DNA of 64,000 nucleotides from the NCBI GenBank assembly GCA_934589225.1, contig CAKTNS010000001.1, positions 248,001 to 312,000 on the forward strand, given 5' to 3'. This DNA comes from an uncultured Oscillospiraceae bacterium. Lineage in GTDB: Bacteria > Bacillota > Clostridia > Oscillospirales > Oscillospiraceae. Of the stretch, positions 31,880 to 40,805 are shown one piece after another. A model generated the notes under the pieces. The model was not told where the DNA came from. It did not search any database and saw nothing but the letters and a program-made list of their open reading frames with translations. Position 1 is the first letter of the stretch, and the number at the start of each line of letters is the position of its first letter. Made by a program: the position numbers and the translations under genes.

Positions 31880-32932
31880 TCACCTCATGCCGAAGCATTC
31901 TTCTTTGAAAACAAGGTAGGTCAGATTGTAGGGCTCACAAAGCGCTTCCACCGCCCCGGAGAGAATGGCCTGGATTTCCCGGCTGGGGCAGATGGCCGAA
32001 CAATTGAGCATCACTGCCAGCTCCGTGCAAGGGGCGGTAAAGATTTTGGTCACCGCAATATCCCGGCCAACGCCCAGCAGGTCTACCTTTCCGTAATCCC
32101 CTTCCGCAGTCCAGGCCAGCAGTTTCAGGTGGGGAATATCCTGACCAATGGCGGCTACTTCCCGCCGGACGGTCTGGGCCAAATCCATTAAATAGGCATT
32201 GCCGTCAAAGTCATCGCAGCAGACGGTGGCGTGGTACTGGATATAATACTCGCTGATTTGGCCCATGGCCCGGCCAAAGGCCTCTCCGCCGTAGCCAATA
32301 TCCGGCCTGTGCATGGAGGCGGACTGCCGGATCATGGCCTGAGAAAGGTCCTCCAAACCAGCACCTGTCAAGGCACTGATGGGAATGACCCTGGCCTGGG
32401 GGTAATGGGTTTCCAGCCAGCGACATTCCTGCTGTATTTCCTCCCGGGTCAGAAGATCGCACTTGTTCAGAACGATCAGATCCGCTTCCACCAGTTGGGT
32501 ATGGAGGATATAGTGGATGTCGCTGTTTCCTGCCCGCAATTGGGCCAGCACCTGGGGCTCCGTCAGCACCGTAAAGGGGGCCAATTCAAAGCGGCCCGGG
32601 TAGTCCCGGTGGAGGGTATGGTAAACATGATCCAGGGCCCCCACGCCGAAGCCCGGAATGTCGGAGATTACCAGTTCGCAGCCCTCCTCAAAAAGCCGGT
32701 CCAGACGCTCTACCAAGGTCTCGGTGATATAGCAGATGCAGCTGCCTGTGAGCTCGGAGGCATTGCAGCCGGAAAGGGCTGCCAGCTTGTTGTCTGCCAG
32801 ACTTTGCTGCCCCAAGTCATTGCTGATCATGGCGGCTTTTCCGTAGCGGGCAGAAAAGAACCTGGTCAGGGCCATCATGGTAGTGGTTTTTCCGGAGCCT
32901 AAAAATCCGCTGAATACCGCAAATTTTTTCAT
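31880..32932 (-). CDS. G3E-family (CobW/HypB/UreG-like) GTPase
   Basis: ATG 32932 (AAGGA upstream) gives 350 residues beginning MKKFAVFSGFLGSGKTTTMM. Walker A is GFLGSGKTT; Walker B-like ISDIPGFG; base-specificity motif NKCD. A CxCC-type metal motif of classical CobW is not evident, but GSCICYITETL lies where it would be expected. G3E GTPases load metals or cofactors into enzymes. Here it may serve the molybdenum enzyme. It overlaps the upstream gene start/stop (ATGA). Confidence 0.82.
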   Translation of the reverse strand: MKKFAVFSGFLGSGKTTTMMALTRFFSARYGKAAMISNDLGQQSLADNKLAALSGCNASELTGSCICYITETLVERLDRLFEEGCELVISDIPGFGVGALDHVYHTLHRDYPGRFELAPFTVLTEPQVLAQLRAGNSDIHYILHTQLVEADLIVLNKCDLLTREEIQQECRWLETHYPQARVIPISALTGAGLEDLSQAMIRQSASMHRPDIGYGGEAFGRAMGQISEYYIQYHATVCCDDFDGNAYLMDLAQTVRREVAAIGQDIPHLKLLAWTAEGDYGKVDLLGVGRDIAVTKIFTAPCTELAVMLNCSAICPSREIQAILSGAVEALCEPYNLTYLVFKEECFGMR

Positions 32933-33357
32933 GTTAGTATTTCCTTTTCTTCCAATATTTCCATACATTTTTCATAGGTAGCCGCAATGATACCTGGGCA
33001 ATACTGCACTTTTTTTGCGGGGCTGATGCCCACAATGTCCCGGCAGTCCGTGGCCCCAAACTCTACCTCGGCCCAATCTACGAACCACTGTGTAAATTCC
33101 GCCAGAGCCCCCTTGTGGGCCGGATGCTCATAGGCGGCCTCCTCCGGTTTCCCCGTAAAATAAGAGATCATGCAGCAGCCCGCCGGCATACAGCCGCAAA
33201 GATAGCCGCTGCCGCCAATGCCGCCGTTTAACCCCTGCATACTGCGGACAAAGCCGGGATTTTCCTCCGAACAGGTCTCCATCAGCAAAATGGCCAAAAT
33301 CTGTCCGCAGGCGTAGCCGCTGCGGCTCAACTCCAAAATCCGCTCTTCCAGGTCCAT
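32929..33357 (-). CDS. C_GCAxxG_C_C family protein (DVU_1555-type)
   Basis: ATG 33357 gives 142 residues. Key motifs: GYACGQ, GGIGGSGYLCGCMPAGCCMISYF and a later TDCRDIVG. The Cys/Gly pattern defines the C_GCAxxG_C_C redox family, which probably binds metal or forms disulfides. Encoded between the methyltransferase and the G3E GTPase; coupled to both. Confidence 0.82.
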   Translation of the reverse strand: MDLEERILELSRSGYACGQILAILLMETCSEENPGFVRSMQGLNGGIGGSGYLCGCMPAGCCMISYFTGKPEEAAYEHPAHKGALAEFTQWFVDWAEVEFGATDCRDIVGISPAKKVQYCPGIIAATYEKCMEILEEKEILT

Positions 33358-33361
33358 TAGC

Positions 33362-33877
33362 TCACATCCTTTCGCATACGAACAGCACATAGCTGATGTG
33401 CTTTCCCTTGGGTGCGCATACATGCTCCTGGGTCCAAAGGGCCTCCAGATAGTACGCCCGCCAGCTGCTTGTCATATCTTCGATATGCCGCACCGCAAAC
33501 CCAGCTGTGCGGCACTGGTTTAACAGTGCAACCACATCCTCGGTCACATCCGAAAATACCAGCTTGCCGCCGGGACCCAGGAGCCTTGCCGCCTCCTGAA
33601 GAGCCCCCGGCACATTGCCGCTGACATAAAAGCTGCATTGGCTGAGAATGCCGTCAAAAGAGGCTGCCTCCCAGGGGGTATGGAGAAAATCGCCGGGTTC
33701 TACGTCCCCTCCCCGGGGGCACAGGTCCATACCCCGGGCTTCATATCCAAGCTCCCGCAGAAGTCTGACCCCTGCCCCGTCACCGGCGCCCATATCCAGC
33801 CAGCGGCTGCCCTGGGGCAGAAAGGAGAGTTCGATCATATAGCGGCTGTGTTCCAGGCCGCCGGGATGGCCCTGCAT
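33362..33877 (-). CDS. SAM-dependent methyltransferase (DVU_1556/TrsM-type)
   Basis: 171 residues. SAM-binding motif I WLDMGAGDGAGVRLL (about 26-40), acidic motif II ARGMDLCP, and motif IV-like FDGILSQCSFYV. Class I methyltransferase fold. Its start overlaps the previous stop (TAATG). Substrate unknown, presumably linked to the radical-SAM partner. Confidence 0.85.
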   Translation of the reverse strand: MQGHPGGLEHSRYMIELSFLPQGSRWLDMGAGDGAGVRLLRELGYEARGMDLCPRGGDVEPGDFLHTPWEAASFDGILSQCSFYVSGNVPGALQEAARLLGPGGKLVFSDVTEDVVALLNQCRTAGFAVRHIEDMTSSWRAYYLEALWTQEHVCAPKGKHISYVLFVCERM

Positions 33878-34095
33878 TATTTATCCTCCAGGGCTTTCTC
33901 CACGGAAAGCACCTTGCCCAGGGCCAGCTCCTCGGGGACGTAAATAAAGCCGCACTTGGGGCACACCGGAAGCTCCACCGGGAAGCCATTGTCCAAGTAC
34001 ATGAATTTTGCCCTGCCCTTTTCCAGCTTGCACTGGCATTTGAGGCACAGGAGCTTTCCCTCCGGGTCGATGGTATAGTAGTTTTTATCTGCCAT
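33877..34095 (-). CDS. Small four-Cys redox/metal protein (DVU_1557-type)
   Basis: 72 residues with CLKC (about 17-20) and CPKC (about 45-48) knuckles, a rubredoxin- or zinc-ribbon-like layout. It sits between the large Fe-S oxidoreductase and the methyltransferase. Either electron transfer or structural zinc is possible. Confidence 0.78.
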   Translation of the reverse strand: MADKNYYTIDPEGKLLCLKCQCKLEKGRAKFMYLDNGFPVELPVCPKCGFIYVPEELALGKVLSVEKALEDK

Positions 34096-34105
34096 GGCGT
34101 TCTCC

Positions 34106-36358
34106 TCATTCCCGGTTCACAATGTTCATCCGGTGGCTGTAGGCCCCATACACCCGGTAGCCGCCCGCAATGGGCTTATACCGGACCCAGAAGGTCACGT
34201 TGCCCAAACGAAGGCTCGTCAGGCACAGGCCGGTTTCCTCATCCAAAATTCCCTGCCCGGTTTCCCGCAGGTTCCGCAAAACCTGGACAACGTCAGATTG
34301 CAAAATCATTCGGTCGTCCATCATGGACTGGGCCTCCGGGGTGTATTCGATCACAAATTCCGGCTCCATTTCCGGCACCTCCCGGTTCCAAATCTTCTTC
34401 ATCAGGCCGTATTTTAACTCCAAACGGTTTTTCCGCTTGGCACTGATATCCGGGCAGTCGTCCGCCGGGGTATTGTAAACCAGCTCCAGCAGGTGCATGG
34501 ACCGGCGGCCCTGGCGGGCGAATCGGTCCCGGCAGGCCATGCAGTAGCTCAAATAGGGCAGTTCCGACCGCTCCAGGCACTGAAGGGTCATTTCCTCCGC
34601 CACCTCCCGGTTGGCATACTGGGTCAGGCCGCCATAGCCGCAGCAGGGGGCCTGGTCTCCCTCATAGGGCGTTGGGGTCACCTGACAGCCAAGCTCCTCC
34701 GCAATGCGGCGAATGGAATTCTGGGTCTGCCGGTCTCCCCGGGCGCCGCAGCCGTCATGAACCGCCACAGGCCCGCAAAACTGCCCATGGGGCGGCAGGC
34801 CGATCTCTTCCAGCACATCCCAAATCCCCCGGACCTGGTGCCCCTGGTGGGTAAACTGCTTTTTACAGGTAGGGCAGCCCGCAATGACCACCGGGTTTCC
34901 AAGACTTTCCAGCTTTTCCCGGAGAAAAGCCACGGTGTCATCATAAAGTTCATATCGGCCCGCCCAGTCGCAGATGGCACCGCAGCAGCCCAGCATCAGG
35001 GCAACGCCCCCTTGCAGGCGGTCACACAAATCCAAATAGGCCGCTTTCACCGCCTGGGGGGCAATGGCGGACGCCTGACAGCCGGGGAAAAAGACGTATT
35101 TACAGGTCGTAAAGCCCGGCTGAGGCAGAGCCAAAAAGGCCTCTGTGTTGGAAAAGAGCATGTCCATCAGTGCAAACTCATGGGGGGCCAAGGGCATTTT
35201 CCCGGTGGTGACCATGTTTCTCCGGGCGATCAGGCAGACCTCCGCCATGTCATACCCGTTGGGACACAGGACGCTGCACTGGCCGCAGAGGGAACAGGCG
35301 TTAATGGGCTTGTTCATCATGTGGTCGCCCATGATGATGGAAACATTGTTGTAGATTTCCCGGGTCAGGACCCGGGGGAATTTTTTATAATGGCGCAGAT
35401 AGGCACAGCCCTTGATACATTCCTCGCACCGGCACTGGATGCACCGGGCCGCTTCTGCTATGGCTCCTTCCCGGTCTGTACAGGCAATGCGCTTGCTGGG
35501 GGCGACACCCTCCAAGGAGGTATAGAGCCTGGTTTCCACGCTGCCCTCCTGGCCCCGGGTGTTGGCGGGGTCCAGCTTTTGGGCCATACGGTCGGCGGAA
35601 AGAGCCGCTTTTTTGGCAGCGAAGGCAGCGCCAAGGGTCCCCTGCCAGGGGCCGGTAATGAGATTTCTCTCCCGGCAGACCATCAGCGCTTCTTCCGAAT
35701 GATCTTCCGGAAAAAGAACTCTGAACACATCAAAGGAAGCGCAAACCAGATCGAATTTTCCCGCCTCCTGCCGGAAGCAGCGCTCCGGGTCGGCGTTCCA
35801 GAGGAAGCGGACATCCAATCCGGATACATCCGTCTCCGCCCCCTGGGGGACCTTTGGCAGGACCCGGGTCAGCAGGGCTCCGACATCGCTCTGGGAGAGA
35901 TAGAAGGTCACGGGATACATTTTCTTGCTCAATTCCCCGGCCAAAAACAGGGTGAACAGGTCCGCTCCGAAAATGGCAACGGTCTTGGTTTTTTTTCGCA
36001 GCAGTCCCCTGCCCTTTCCCCGGCTGCCGAAGCGCACGGCGGCGGCTTCCAGCTCCCCCAGGGCAATGCCCTCTCCCAGGGAACAGAGCTTGCATTTCTC
36101 TTCACAGGGCGCTTCACACAGGGCCGATAGAATATGGGGTAACGGGGTGATTTTTTCGTAGAGCCCCAGGGCCTTGTCAAAATTTCCTTGGGCAATGGCC
36201 TGGGTCATGGCCTTGGCATCCAGCTTCAGCGGGCAGGCGGCACTACAGTAAGCGGGCTGTTCGTGGACGCACAGATGCTCCCGGGCTTCCAGCTCCTCCT
36301 TGGTAAACATCCGCTTTTGCCGGTAAACATGGGTCGAAGCCCGTTCTTTCAGAATCAT
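34106..36358 (-). CDS. Large Fe-S oxidoreductase (dicluster-binding, GltD-like/CCG domains)
   Basis: 750 residues. N-terminal GltD-like region with Cys (CSAACPLKLDAKAM, CEAPCEEKCKLC), a dinucleotide-binding-like middle (KTVAIFGADLFTLFLAGELSK), two ferredoxin-type motifs (CIQCRCEECIKGC and CSLCGQCSVLCPNGYD), and two CCG-type domains (LGCCGAICDW and APCCGYGG). It probably passes electrons between a pyridine nucleotide and the aldehyde oxidoreductase encoded upstream. Family role is inferred. Confidence 0.85.
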   Translation of the reverse strand: MILKERASTHVYRQKRMFTKEELEAREHLCVHEQPAYCSAACPLKLDAKAMTQAIAQGNFDKALGLYEKITPLPHILSALCEAPCEEKCKLCSLGEGIALGELEAAAVRFGSRGKGRGLLRKKTKTVAIFGADLFTLFLAGELSKKMYPVTFYLSQSDVGALLTRVLPKVPQGAETDVSGLDVRFLWNADPERCFRQEAGKFDLVCASFDVFRVLFPEDHSEEALMVCRERNLITGPWQGTLGAAFAAKKAALSADRMAQKLDPANTRGQEGSVETRLYTSLEGVAPSKRIACTDREGAIAEAARCIQCRCEECIKGCAYLRHYKKFPRVLTREIYNNVSIIMGDHMMNKPINACSLCGQCSVLCPNGYDMAEVCLIARRNMVTTGKMPLAPHEFALMDMLFSNTEAFLALPQPGFTTCKYVFFPGCQASAIAPQAVKAAYLDLCDRLQGGVALMLGCCGAICDWAGRYELYDDTVAFLREKLESLGNPVVIAGCPTCKKQFTHQGHQVRGIWDVLEEIGLPPHGQFCGPVAVHDGCGARGDRQTQNSIRRIAEELGCQVTPTPYEGDQAPCCGYGGLTQYANREVAEEMTLQCLERSELPYLSYCMACRDRFARQGRRSMHLLELVYNTPADDCPDISAKRKNRLELKYGLMKKIWNREVPEMEPEFVIEYTPEAQSMMDDRMILQSDVVQVLRNLRETGQGILDEETGLCLTSLRLGNVTFWVRYKPIAGGYRVYGAYSHRMNIVNRE

Positions 36359-36450
36359 CGCGTCGCCTCCTCAGAAATGGCCAATAGAGAGGCGGTCCCC
36401 CGCCTCTCCATTGCAGCACAGAAAATCAAGTGTAAAAACGTATATTTTTC

Positions 36451-39207
36451 TTAGTTTTGAAGCTCCTTCAAAGCGGCCAGAACCACCTCCGGCAGGGCGG
36501 GAACACGGGTGATCCGGGCACCGGTGGCGTTGTAAATGGCGTTCAGGATGGCGGGGTGCGGTGCATCCAGAGGTGCCTCGCCGCAGCCGGCGGCACCGTA
36601 GGGGCCTTCGGGGCGGTAAGTCTCGACATAGTGCAGCTCAATGTCATCGGGAACATCCTTGGGGTAAGGAATGCCGCAGTTTTTCAGGCTGGTGTGCTTG
36701 CTCAGGTCGTCAAAGTCCTCGGTAAGCGCCAGACCGATGCCCTGGGCCAGACCGCCGTAGAAGTTGCCATCAACCAGCAGCCGGTTCATAATGGTGCCCA
36801 CGTCTGCCACACAGGTGAACTTTTCAACGGTGACCTTGCCGGTCTTCGTATCCACGCAGACCTCCGGCAGGAACAGGGTGTACATGTATACGGAGAAGGG
36901 ATCGCCCTGGGCGGTGGCCTGGTCCACAGGATGGTCGGCACAGTAGGTGGCGACCCACTGGCCCTGCACCTTGGTATCGATGCCGTCAGCGACCATTTCA
37001 TCATAGGTGCGGTAGGAGCCGTCGTCCTTCCGCATGGCGGTCAGCAGGTTCTCCGCTGCCAGACGGCAGGCGTTACCGGACATGACCTGGCTGCGGGAGC
37101 CGCCGGCGGGGCCGGAGTTGGGGGTGATCTTGGTGTCGTTCATGACAAGGCGGATCTGGTCCGGACGGATGCCCGCCTGACGCAGGGTCTCATGGGCGGA
37201 AACCAGCATGCCCATATCCGCGCCCTGGCCGTGATCCTCCCAAGAGGCGTACATAGTGACGCTGCCGTCGGGGTTCAGCTCCGCATAGGCCTGCGAGGAG
37301 TCCACGCCATCCAGACCGCAGCCGTAAACACCGGAGGATACGCCGATGCCGTACTTGTAGCGGCCATCGGAAGCGGCGTTCTTTTCGGCAACACGCTTCT
37401 TGGCGGCTTCATAAAGCGGACGGGCCTGCTTGTACATTTCTTCCAGGCAGTAAACATCGGGCTTGTAGCCTGTGGGAATGGTAGAACCCTCGGATTCCTT
37501 GTAGCAGTTCAGCTCCCGGATGTCAAAGGGGTCCATGCCCATCTTGGCAGCCAGAACGTCAATGGCGATTTCAGAACCCATAAAGGACTGGGGGGAACCG
37601 TAGGCACGGAAAGCGGAACCCCAGGCGTGGTTTGTAAAGACGGTGGTGCTCTTATTGCGGATGGTGGGGATATGGTAGCCCGCACCCACAAACTGGCTCA
37701 AGCGGTGGGTCAGCAGGTCGCCAAACTCGGAGTAAGGACCGTGGTCCACATAGTTATCGCCCCAGAGCCCTAGGAGCTTGCCCTTTTCGTCGGCGGCCAG
37801 CTTGATGTGCATGAAAGCGGGGCTGCGCTTGCCGGTGTAGGTAATGTTCTGGAACTGGTTGAATACCAGGGACACGGGGCGGCCGGTGATCTTGGCGGCA
37901 ACGCCCAGAATGGCCTCGTTGGTGGGAGAGAACTTATAGCCAAAGGTACCGCCGGCGTGGTTCTGGACCAGCCGCAGCTTCTCCATGGGAACACCGATGC
38001 CGTCGGCGATCATGGGCATGTGCAGGTGAATGCCGATGGACTTGGAATGTACGGTGAGCATACCGTCCTCGTCGATATAGGCATAGCCGCAGTCCGGCTC
38101 CAGATGCAGATGGGGCTGACGGGAGCAATAGGACTCGATCTCTACCACGTTGGGGGCGGAATCAAAGTCAAAGTCCGGGCCCTTGATGCAGTTGGTTTCG
38201 TAATAGGCGTTGGGAATGCCGGGATGGATCTCAATGGCGTCCTCCGCAATGGCATCCATGGCGTTCATATAAGCGGGCAGCTCTTCAATGTCCACCTTCA
38301 CCGCATCGGCAGCGGCTCTGGCGTGGGACTCGGTGTCGGCGGCCACAATGGCGATGGCATCACCGAACTGGAAAATCTTCTCGTCACAAAGAACGGGGCG
38401 CTCCCAGCCGTCGGTCTTGTTGTTCAGGGGCAGCATGACCAGACCGTTGATGCGGTTCTTGCCACCGGAGGCCACAATGTCCTTGGCGGTGATGATCTGG
38501 AACACGCCGGGCATTTTTTCGGCTTCGGATGTATCAATGCCCTTGATGTTGGCATGGCTGACCTTTGCCTGGACCAGGGCCAGACGCAGGGTGTCTGCCG
38601 GCATTTTCAGGGCGTCGTCCGCGCCAAAGTCCCAGGTGCCGGTGACCTTCTGGGCGGCGGAGGGACGGATGTACTTGGTGCCTACAATGGAATCCTCCGT
38701 GGGTTTGAAGACCAGGTCTTCCTTGGTGATCTCCCCACGCATGACCCGGGCGGCATCCATGACCGCGTCAATGAGGGGCTTATAGCCGGTGCAGCGGCAG
38801 AGGTTCCGGTTCTTCTGGAACCAATCCCTTACCTCCTCCCGGGTGGGGGCGGGGTTGTTGTCCAGCAGCACCTTGGCGGTCATAATAAAGCCGGGCGAGC
38901 AGAAGCCGCACTGGGCGCAGCCGTGGGCCATCCAGGCCACCTGCAGCGGGTGCATATCGGAAATGGTGCCGATGCCTTCAATGGTGGTGATCTGTGCGCC
39001 GTCCTTCAGGCGGCTGAGTTTGGTGAGACAGGAACGGGTGACCTTGCCGTCCACAATGACGTTACAGGCGCCGCAGTGACCTTCGCCGCAGCCAATCTTA
39101 CAACCGGTCAACAGCAGACGCTCCCGCAGGAACGAAGCCAGCGTTTCGTTTTCCTCAACCAGGACGGAACGGGTAATGCCGTTGATTACAAATGTTCTTT
39201 TGATCAT
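36451..39207 (-). CDS. Molybdopterin-dependent aldehyde oxidoreductase (Mop/xanthine dehydrogenase family)
   Basis: ATG 39207 (GGGGAGG upstream) gives 918 residues. The two [2Fe-2S] clusters use Cys40/45/48/60 and Cys100/103/137/139, the same numbers as in Desulfovibrio gigas Mop. The Mo domain has GGTFGYKF, AFRAYGSPQ and GCGEAPLDAPHP, with the catalytic Glu near residue 877. No FAD domain, as in Mop. It hydroxylates aldehydes or heterocycles in the cytoplasm. It is the core enzyme the surrounding genes seem to mature. Confidence 0.95.
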   Translation of the reverse strand: MIKRTFVINGITRSVLVEENETLASFLRERLLLTGCKIGCGEGHCGACNVIVDGKVTRSCLTKLSRLKDGAQITTIEGIGTISDMHPLQVAWMAHGCAQCGFCSPGFIMTAKVLLDNNPAPTREEVRDWFQKNRNLCRCTGYKPLIDAVMDAARVMRGEITKEDLVFKPTEDSIVGTKYIRPSAAQKVTGTWDFGADDALKMPADTLRLALVQAKVSHANIKGIDTSEAEKMPGVFQIITAKDIVASGGKNRINGLVMLPLNNKTDGWERPVLCDEKIFQFGDAIAIVAADTESHARAAADAVKVDIEELPAYMNAMDAIAEDAIEIHPGIPNAYYETNCIKGPDFDFDSAPNVVEIESYCSRQPHLHLEPDCGYAYIDEDGMLTVHSKSIGIHLHMPMIADGIGVPMEKLRLVQNHAGGTFGYKFSPTNEAILGVAAKITGRPVSLVFNQFQNITYTGKRSPAFMHIKLAADEKGKLLGLWGDNYVDHGPYSEFGDLLTHRLSQFVGAGYHIPTIRNKSTTVFTNHAWGSAFRAYGSPQSFMGSEIAIDVLAAKMGMDPFDIRELNCYKESEGSTIPTGYKPDVYCLEEMYKQARPLYEAAKKRVAEKNAASDGRYKYGIGVSSGVYGCGLDGVDSSQAYAELNPDGSVTMYASWEDHGQGADMGMLVSAHETLRQAGIRPDQIRLVMNDTKITPNSGPAGGSRSQVMSGNACRLAAENLLTAMRKDDGSYRTYDEMVADGIDTKVQGQWVATYCADHPVDQATAQGDPFSVYMYTLFLPEVCVDTKTGKVTVEKFTCVADVGTIMNRLLVDGNFYGGLAQGIGLALTEDFDDLSKHTSLKNCGIPYPKDVPDDIELHYVETYRPEGPYGAAGCGEAPLDAPHPAILNAIYNATGARITRVPALPEVVLAALKELQN

Positions 39208-39244
39208 AATGCTGAGACCTCCCCTTTTTTTCTGCAAAGCCAAA

Positions 39245-39496
39245 CTATTTGTGTGTACCGCAGGGATCCTTGTCAGGTCCGTTTCCGGTCAGATCCTGCA
39301 ACCGCTGCATACCGCGGGCGGTGTAAAAAACCAGCTGGGACAGGCTTCCGTCCAGGTTTTCGCCCCGCAAAACCAGGGTATTGGCAGTTTCCAGATAGTC
39401 AATGGGCAGCGTCCTGCGGTAGATCTTCCCGCTTACACTGTCTGTGACCTCTAAAGTGACCTCCCGGGCGGAGATTTGAAAGACATCCTCATTCAT
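39245..39496 (-). CDS. Small conserved protein, first gene of the molybdenum operon
   Basis: 83 residues after TGGAGGTG. Beta-rich (ISAREVTLEVTDSVSGKIYRRTLPIDYLET), ending with DPCGTHK. No family name recognised. It precedes the oxidoreductase gene by 37 bases, so it is probably part of the same system. Confidence 0.65.
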   Translation of the reverse strand: MNEDVFQISAREVTLEVTDSVSGKIYRRTLPIDYLETANTLVLRGENLDGSLSQLVFYTARGMQRLQDLTGNGPDKDPCGTHK

Positions 39497-39546
39497 GGTT
39501 TTTCACCTCCATTTGATGATGCGATATGTACAACTTTTACAATTTC

Positions 39547-39576
39547 ATTATAACTTGTGAAGTGCAAGATGTACAA
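39547..39576 (-). promoter_or_regulatory. Probable promoter of the molybdenum operon
   Basis: On the minus strand TTGTAC (39571-39576), 18-base spacer, TATAAT (39547-39552). Repeated TGTACAAC-like words (about 39530 and 39570) flank it and could be operator half-sites. The rest of the 180-base gap 39497-39676 shows nothing else clear. Confidence 0.6.
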
Positions 39577-39676
39577 CATGCAATATTTTATAAGTCGTAG
39601 AAAAAAGGAGGGAAATATTGTGCAAGGCTCCTAAAAAATATTGACAAATATTGAATGGATTTTCAGAACCCTCATT

Positions 39677-40636
39677 CTATTCTGTCCGGGGTTTGGGCAA
39701 GACCAAGCTCACGCAGCTGTCACACAGCGGAACGCCCGTCAAGGAAAGGCCCAGCTCCTGCTCAAAATCTTCCAGGGCTTTACGAACTCCGGGAAGGTTG
39801 GGGTTTCCCCAGTCGTGGAGCATCAGGAATCCCCCGGGGTTCAGCCGGGGCCAGAAATACCGCAGGCCCTCCAGGGTGACTGTGTAAAAATCCCCGTCCA
39901 GAGATACCAGGCAAAACCGCTCTTCGAGGCCCCGGAGAGATTCAGGAAAAAAACCGGGGTAGATGCGGGCCTGCTCCGGGTAAGGCAGGGCCTTCAGAAC
40001 CGTTTCCGGGTCCGTATTCCCGTGGGCCTGCTGAAAGGCTGGGCCCGCCCCGGCGCAATCGTCAAAGCCCTGAAAGCTGTCAAAAAGGTAGAGCTCTCGC
40101 TTCGGCAACAGGCGGTTGATGCACCCGGCAAAAAAGCCCCGGTAGACCCCCAGCTCCGCGGCAGCACCGGGAATCTGTGACACCTGGCGGCACAGCAGCT
40201 CCAAGGTGGACAGCCGCACATAGTCCCCTGCCAGCGCCTCCGGCGGAAGTTGAGGCGCGCGCAGTTTTCCGGGGACCGGGATCACCCGGTATTGAGGCAG
40301 GAGCTTTTCCAGCACTTCTTTCCCAAGAATATCCTCCGCCGCGGTGCAGTTCCGGTTTCGGTCCTCCAGAACGCAGCTGTCCTTCAGATACAAAATTCTG
40401 CTTTCCGGCAGACCGATTTCCCGGCAGGTCCGGGCCACGGCTTGGGCATGGCGGGTGGTTACGATCATCAGGCTGCACCGGGTAATGTCCAGTTCCCCGG
40501 GGCGGCAGACGGGTTTTCCCATAAACAGGGCGCTGCGGGGAACGGTTTCCACAAAACCCTCGATGTCGGAAACCGGCAGAAGTCTGTCCAGCAGCTCCGC
40601 CGCACCGCAGCCGGTGCCCCAAAGATAGATGCCCAT
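39677..40636 (-). CDS. TylF/MycF-related SAM-dependent methyltransferase-like protein
   Basis: ATG 40636 after AAAGGGGG; 319 residues. An N-terminal Rossmann-like part (GIYLWGTGCGAAELLDRL) is followed by a TylF-like catalytic part (AAELGVYRGFFAGCINRLLP, LYLFDSFQGF, VSLDGDFYTVTLEGLRYFWPRLNPGG, LHDWG). Such enzymes O-methylate sugars or natural products. Divergent from the NTP transferase operon; any link to molybdenum metabolism is unknown. Confidence 0.8.
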   Translation of the reverse strand: MGIYLWGTGCGAAELLDRLLPVSDIEGFVETVPRSALFMGKPVCRPGELDITRCSLMIVTTRHAQAVARTCREIGLPESRILYLKDSCVLEDRNRNCTAAEDILGKEVLEKLLPQYRVIPVPGKLRAPQLPPEALAGDYVRLSTLELLCRQVSQIPGAAAELGVYRGFFAGCINRLLPKRELYLFDSFQGFDDCAGAGPAFQQAHGNTDPETVLKALPYPEQARIYPGFFPESLRGLEERFCLVSLDGDFYTVTLEGLRYFWPRLNPGGFLMLHDWGNPNLPGVRKALEDFEQELGLSLTGVPLCDSCVSLVLPKPRTE

Positions 40637-40713
40637 TGTTGTGACCCCCTTTAGCTTCCTGCATACATTATATCGGATTTGCACAATTATTCAAGAAAAA
40701 ATTCAAAAGTGTA

Positions 40714-40742
40714 TTTACAAAAAGCACAAATTGTCGTATAGT
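40714..40742 (+). promoter_or_regulatory. Promoter of the MobA-like/transport operon
   Basis: TTTACA (40714-40719), 17 bases, TATAGT (40737-40742), about 64 bases before the TTG start of the NTP transferase. Confidence 0.7.
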
Positions 40743-40805
40743 AATTCTAAGCAAATTCATTTTGATTGTAATTCGCTTTCAAAAACGGCACAGGAGGTGG
40801 GAAAA

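Noticed and set aside
34493..36130. A 545-codon plus-strand gene opposite the large Fe-S protein
   Set aside because: Antisense shadow; the minus-strand gene has multiple clear Fe-S motifs.
37807..39447. A 546-codon plus-strand gene opposite the aldehyde oxidoreductase
   Set aside because: Antisense shadow of a clear Mop-type enzyme; no ribosome site or family features.
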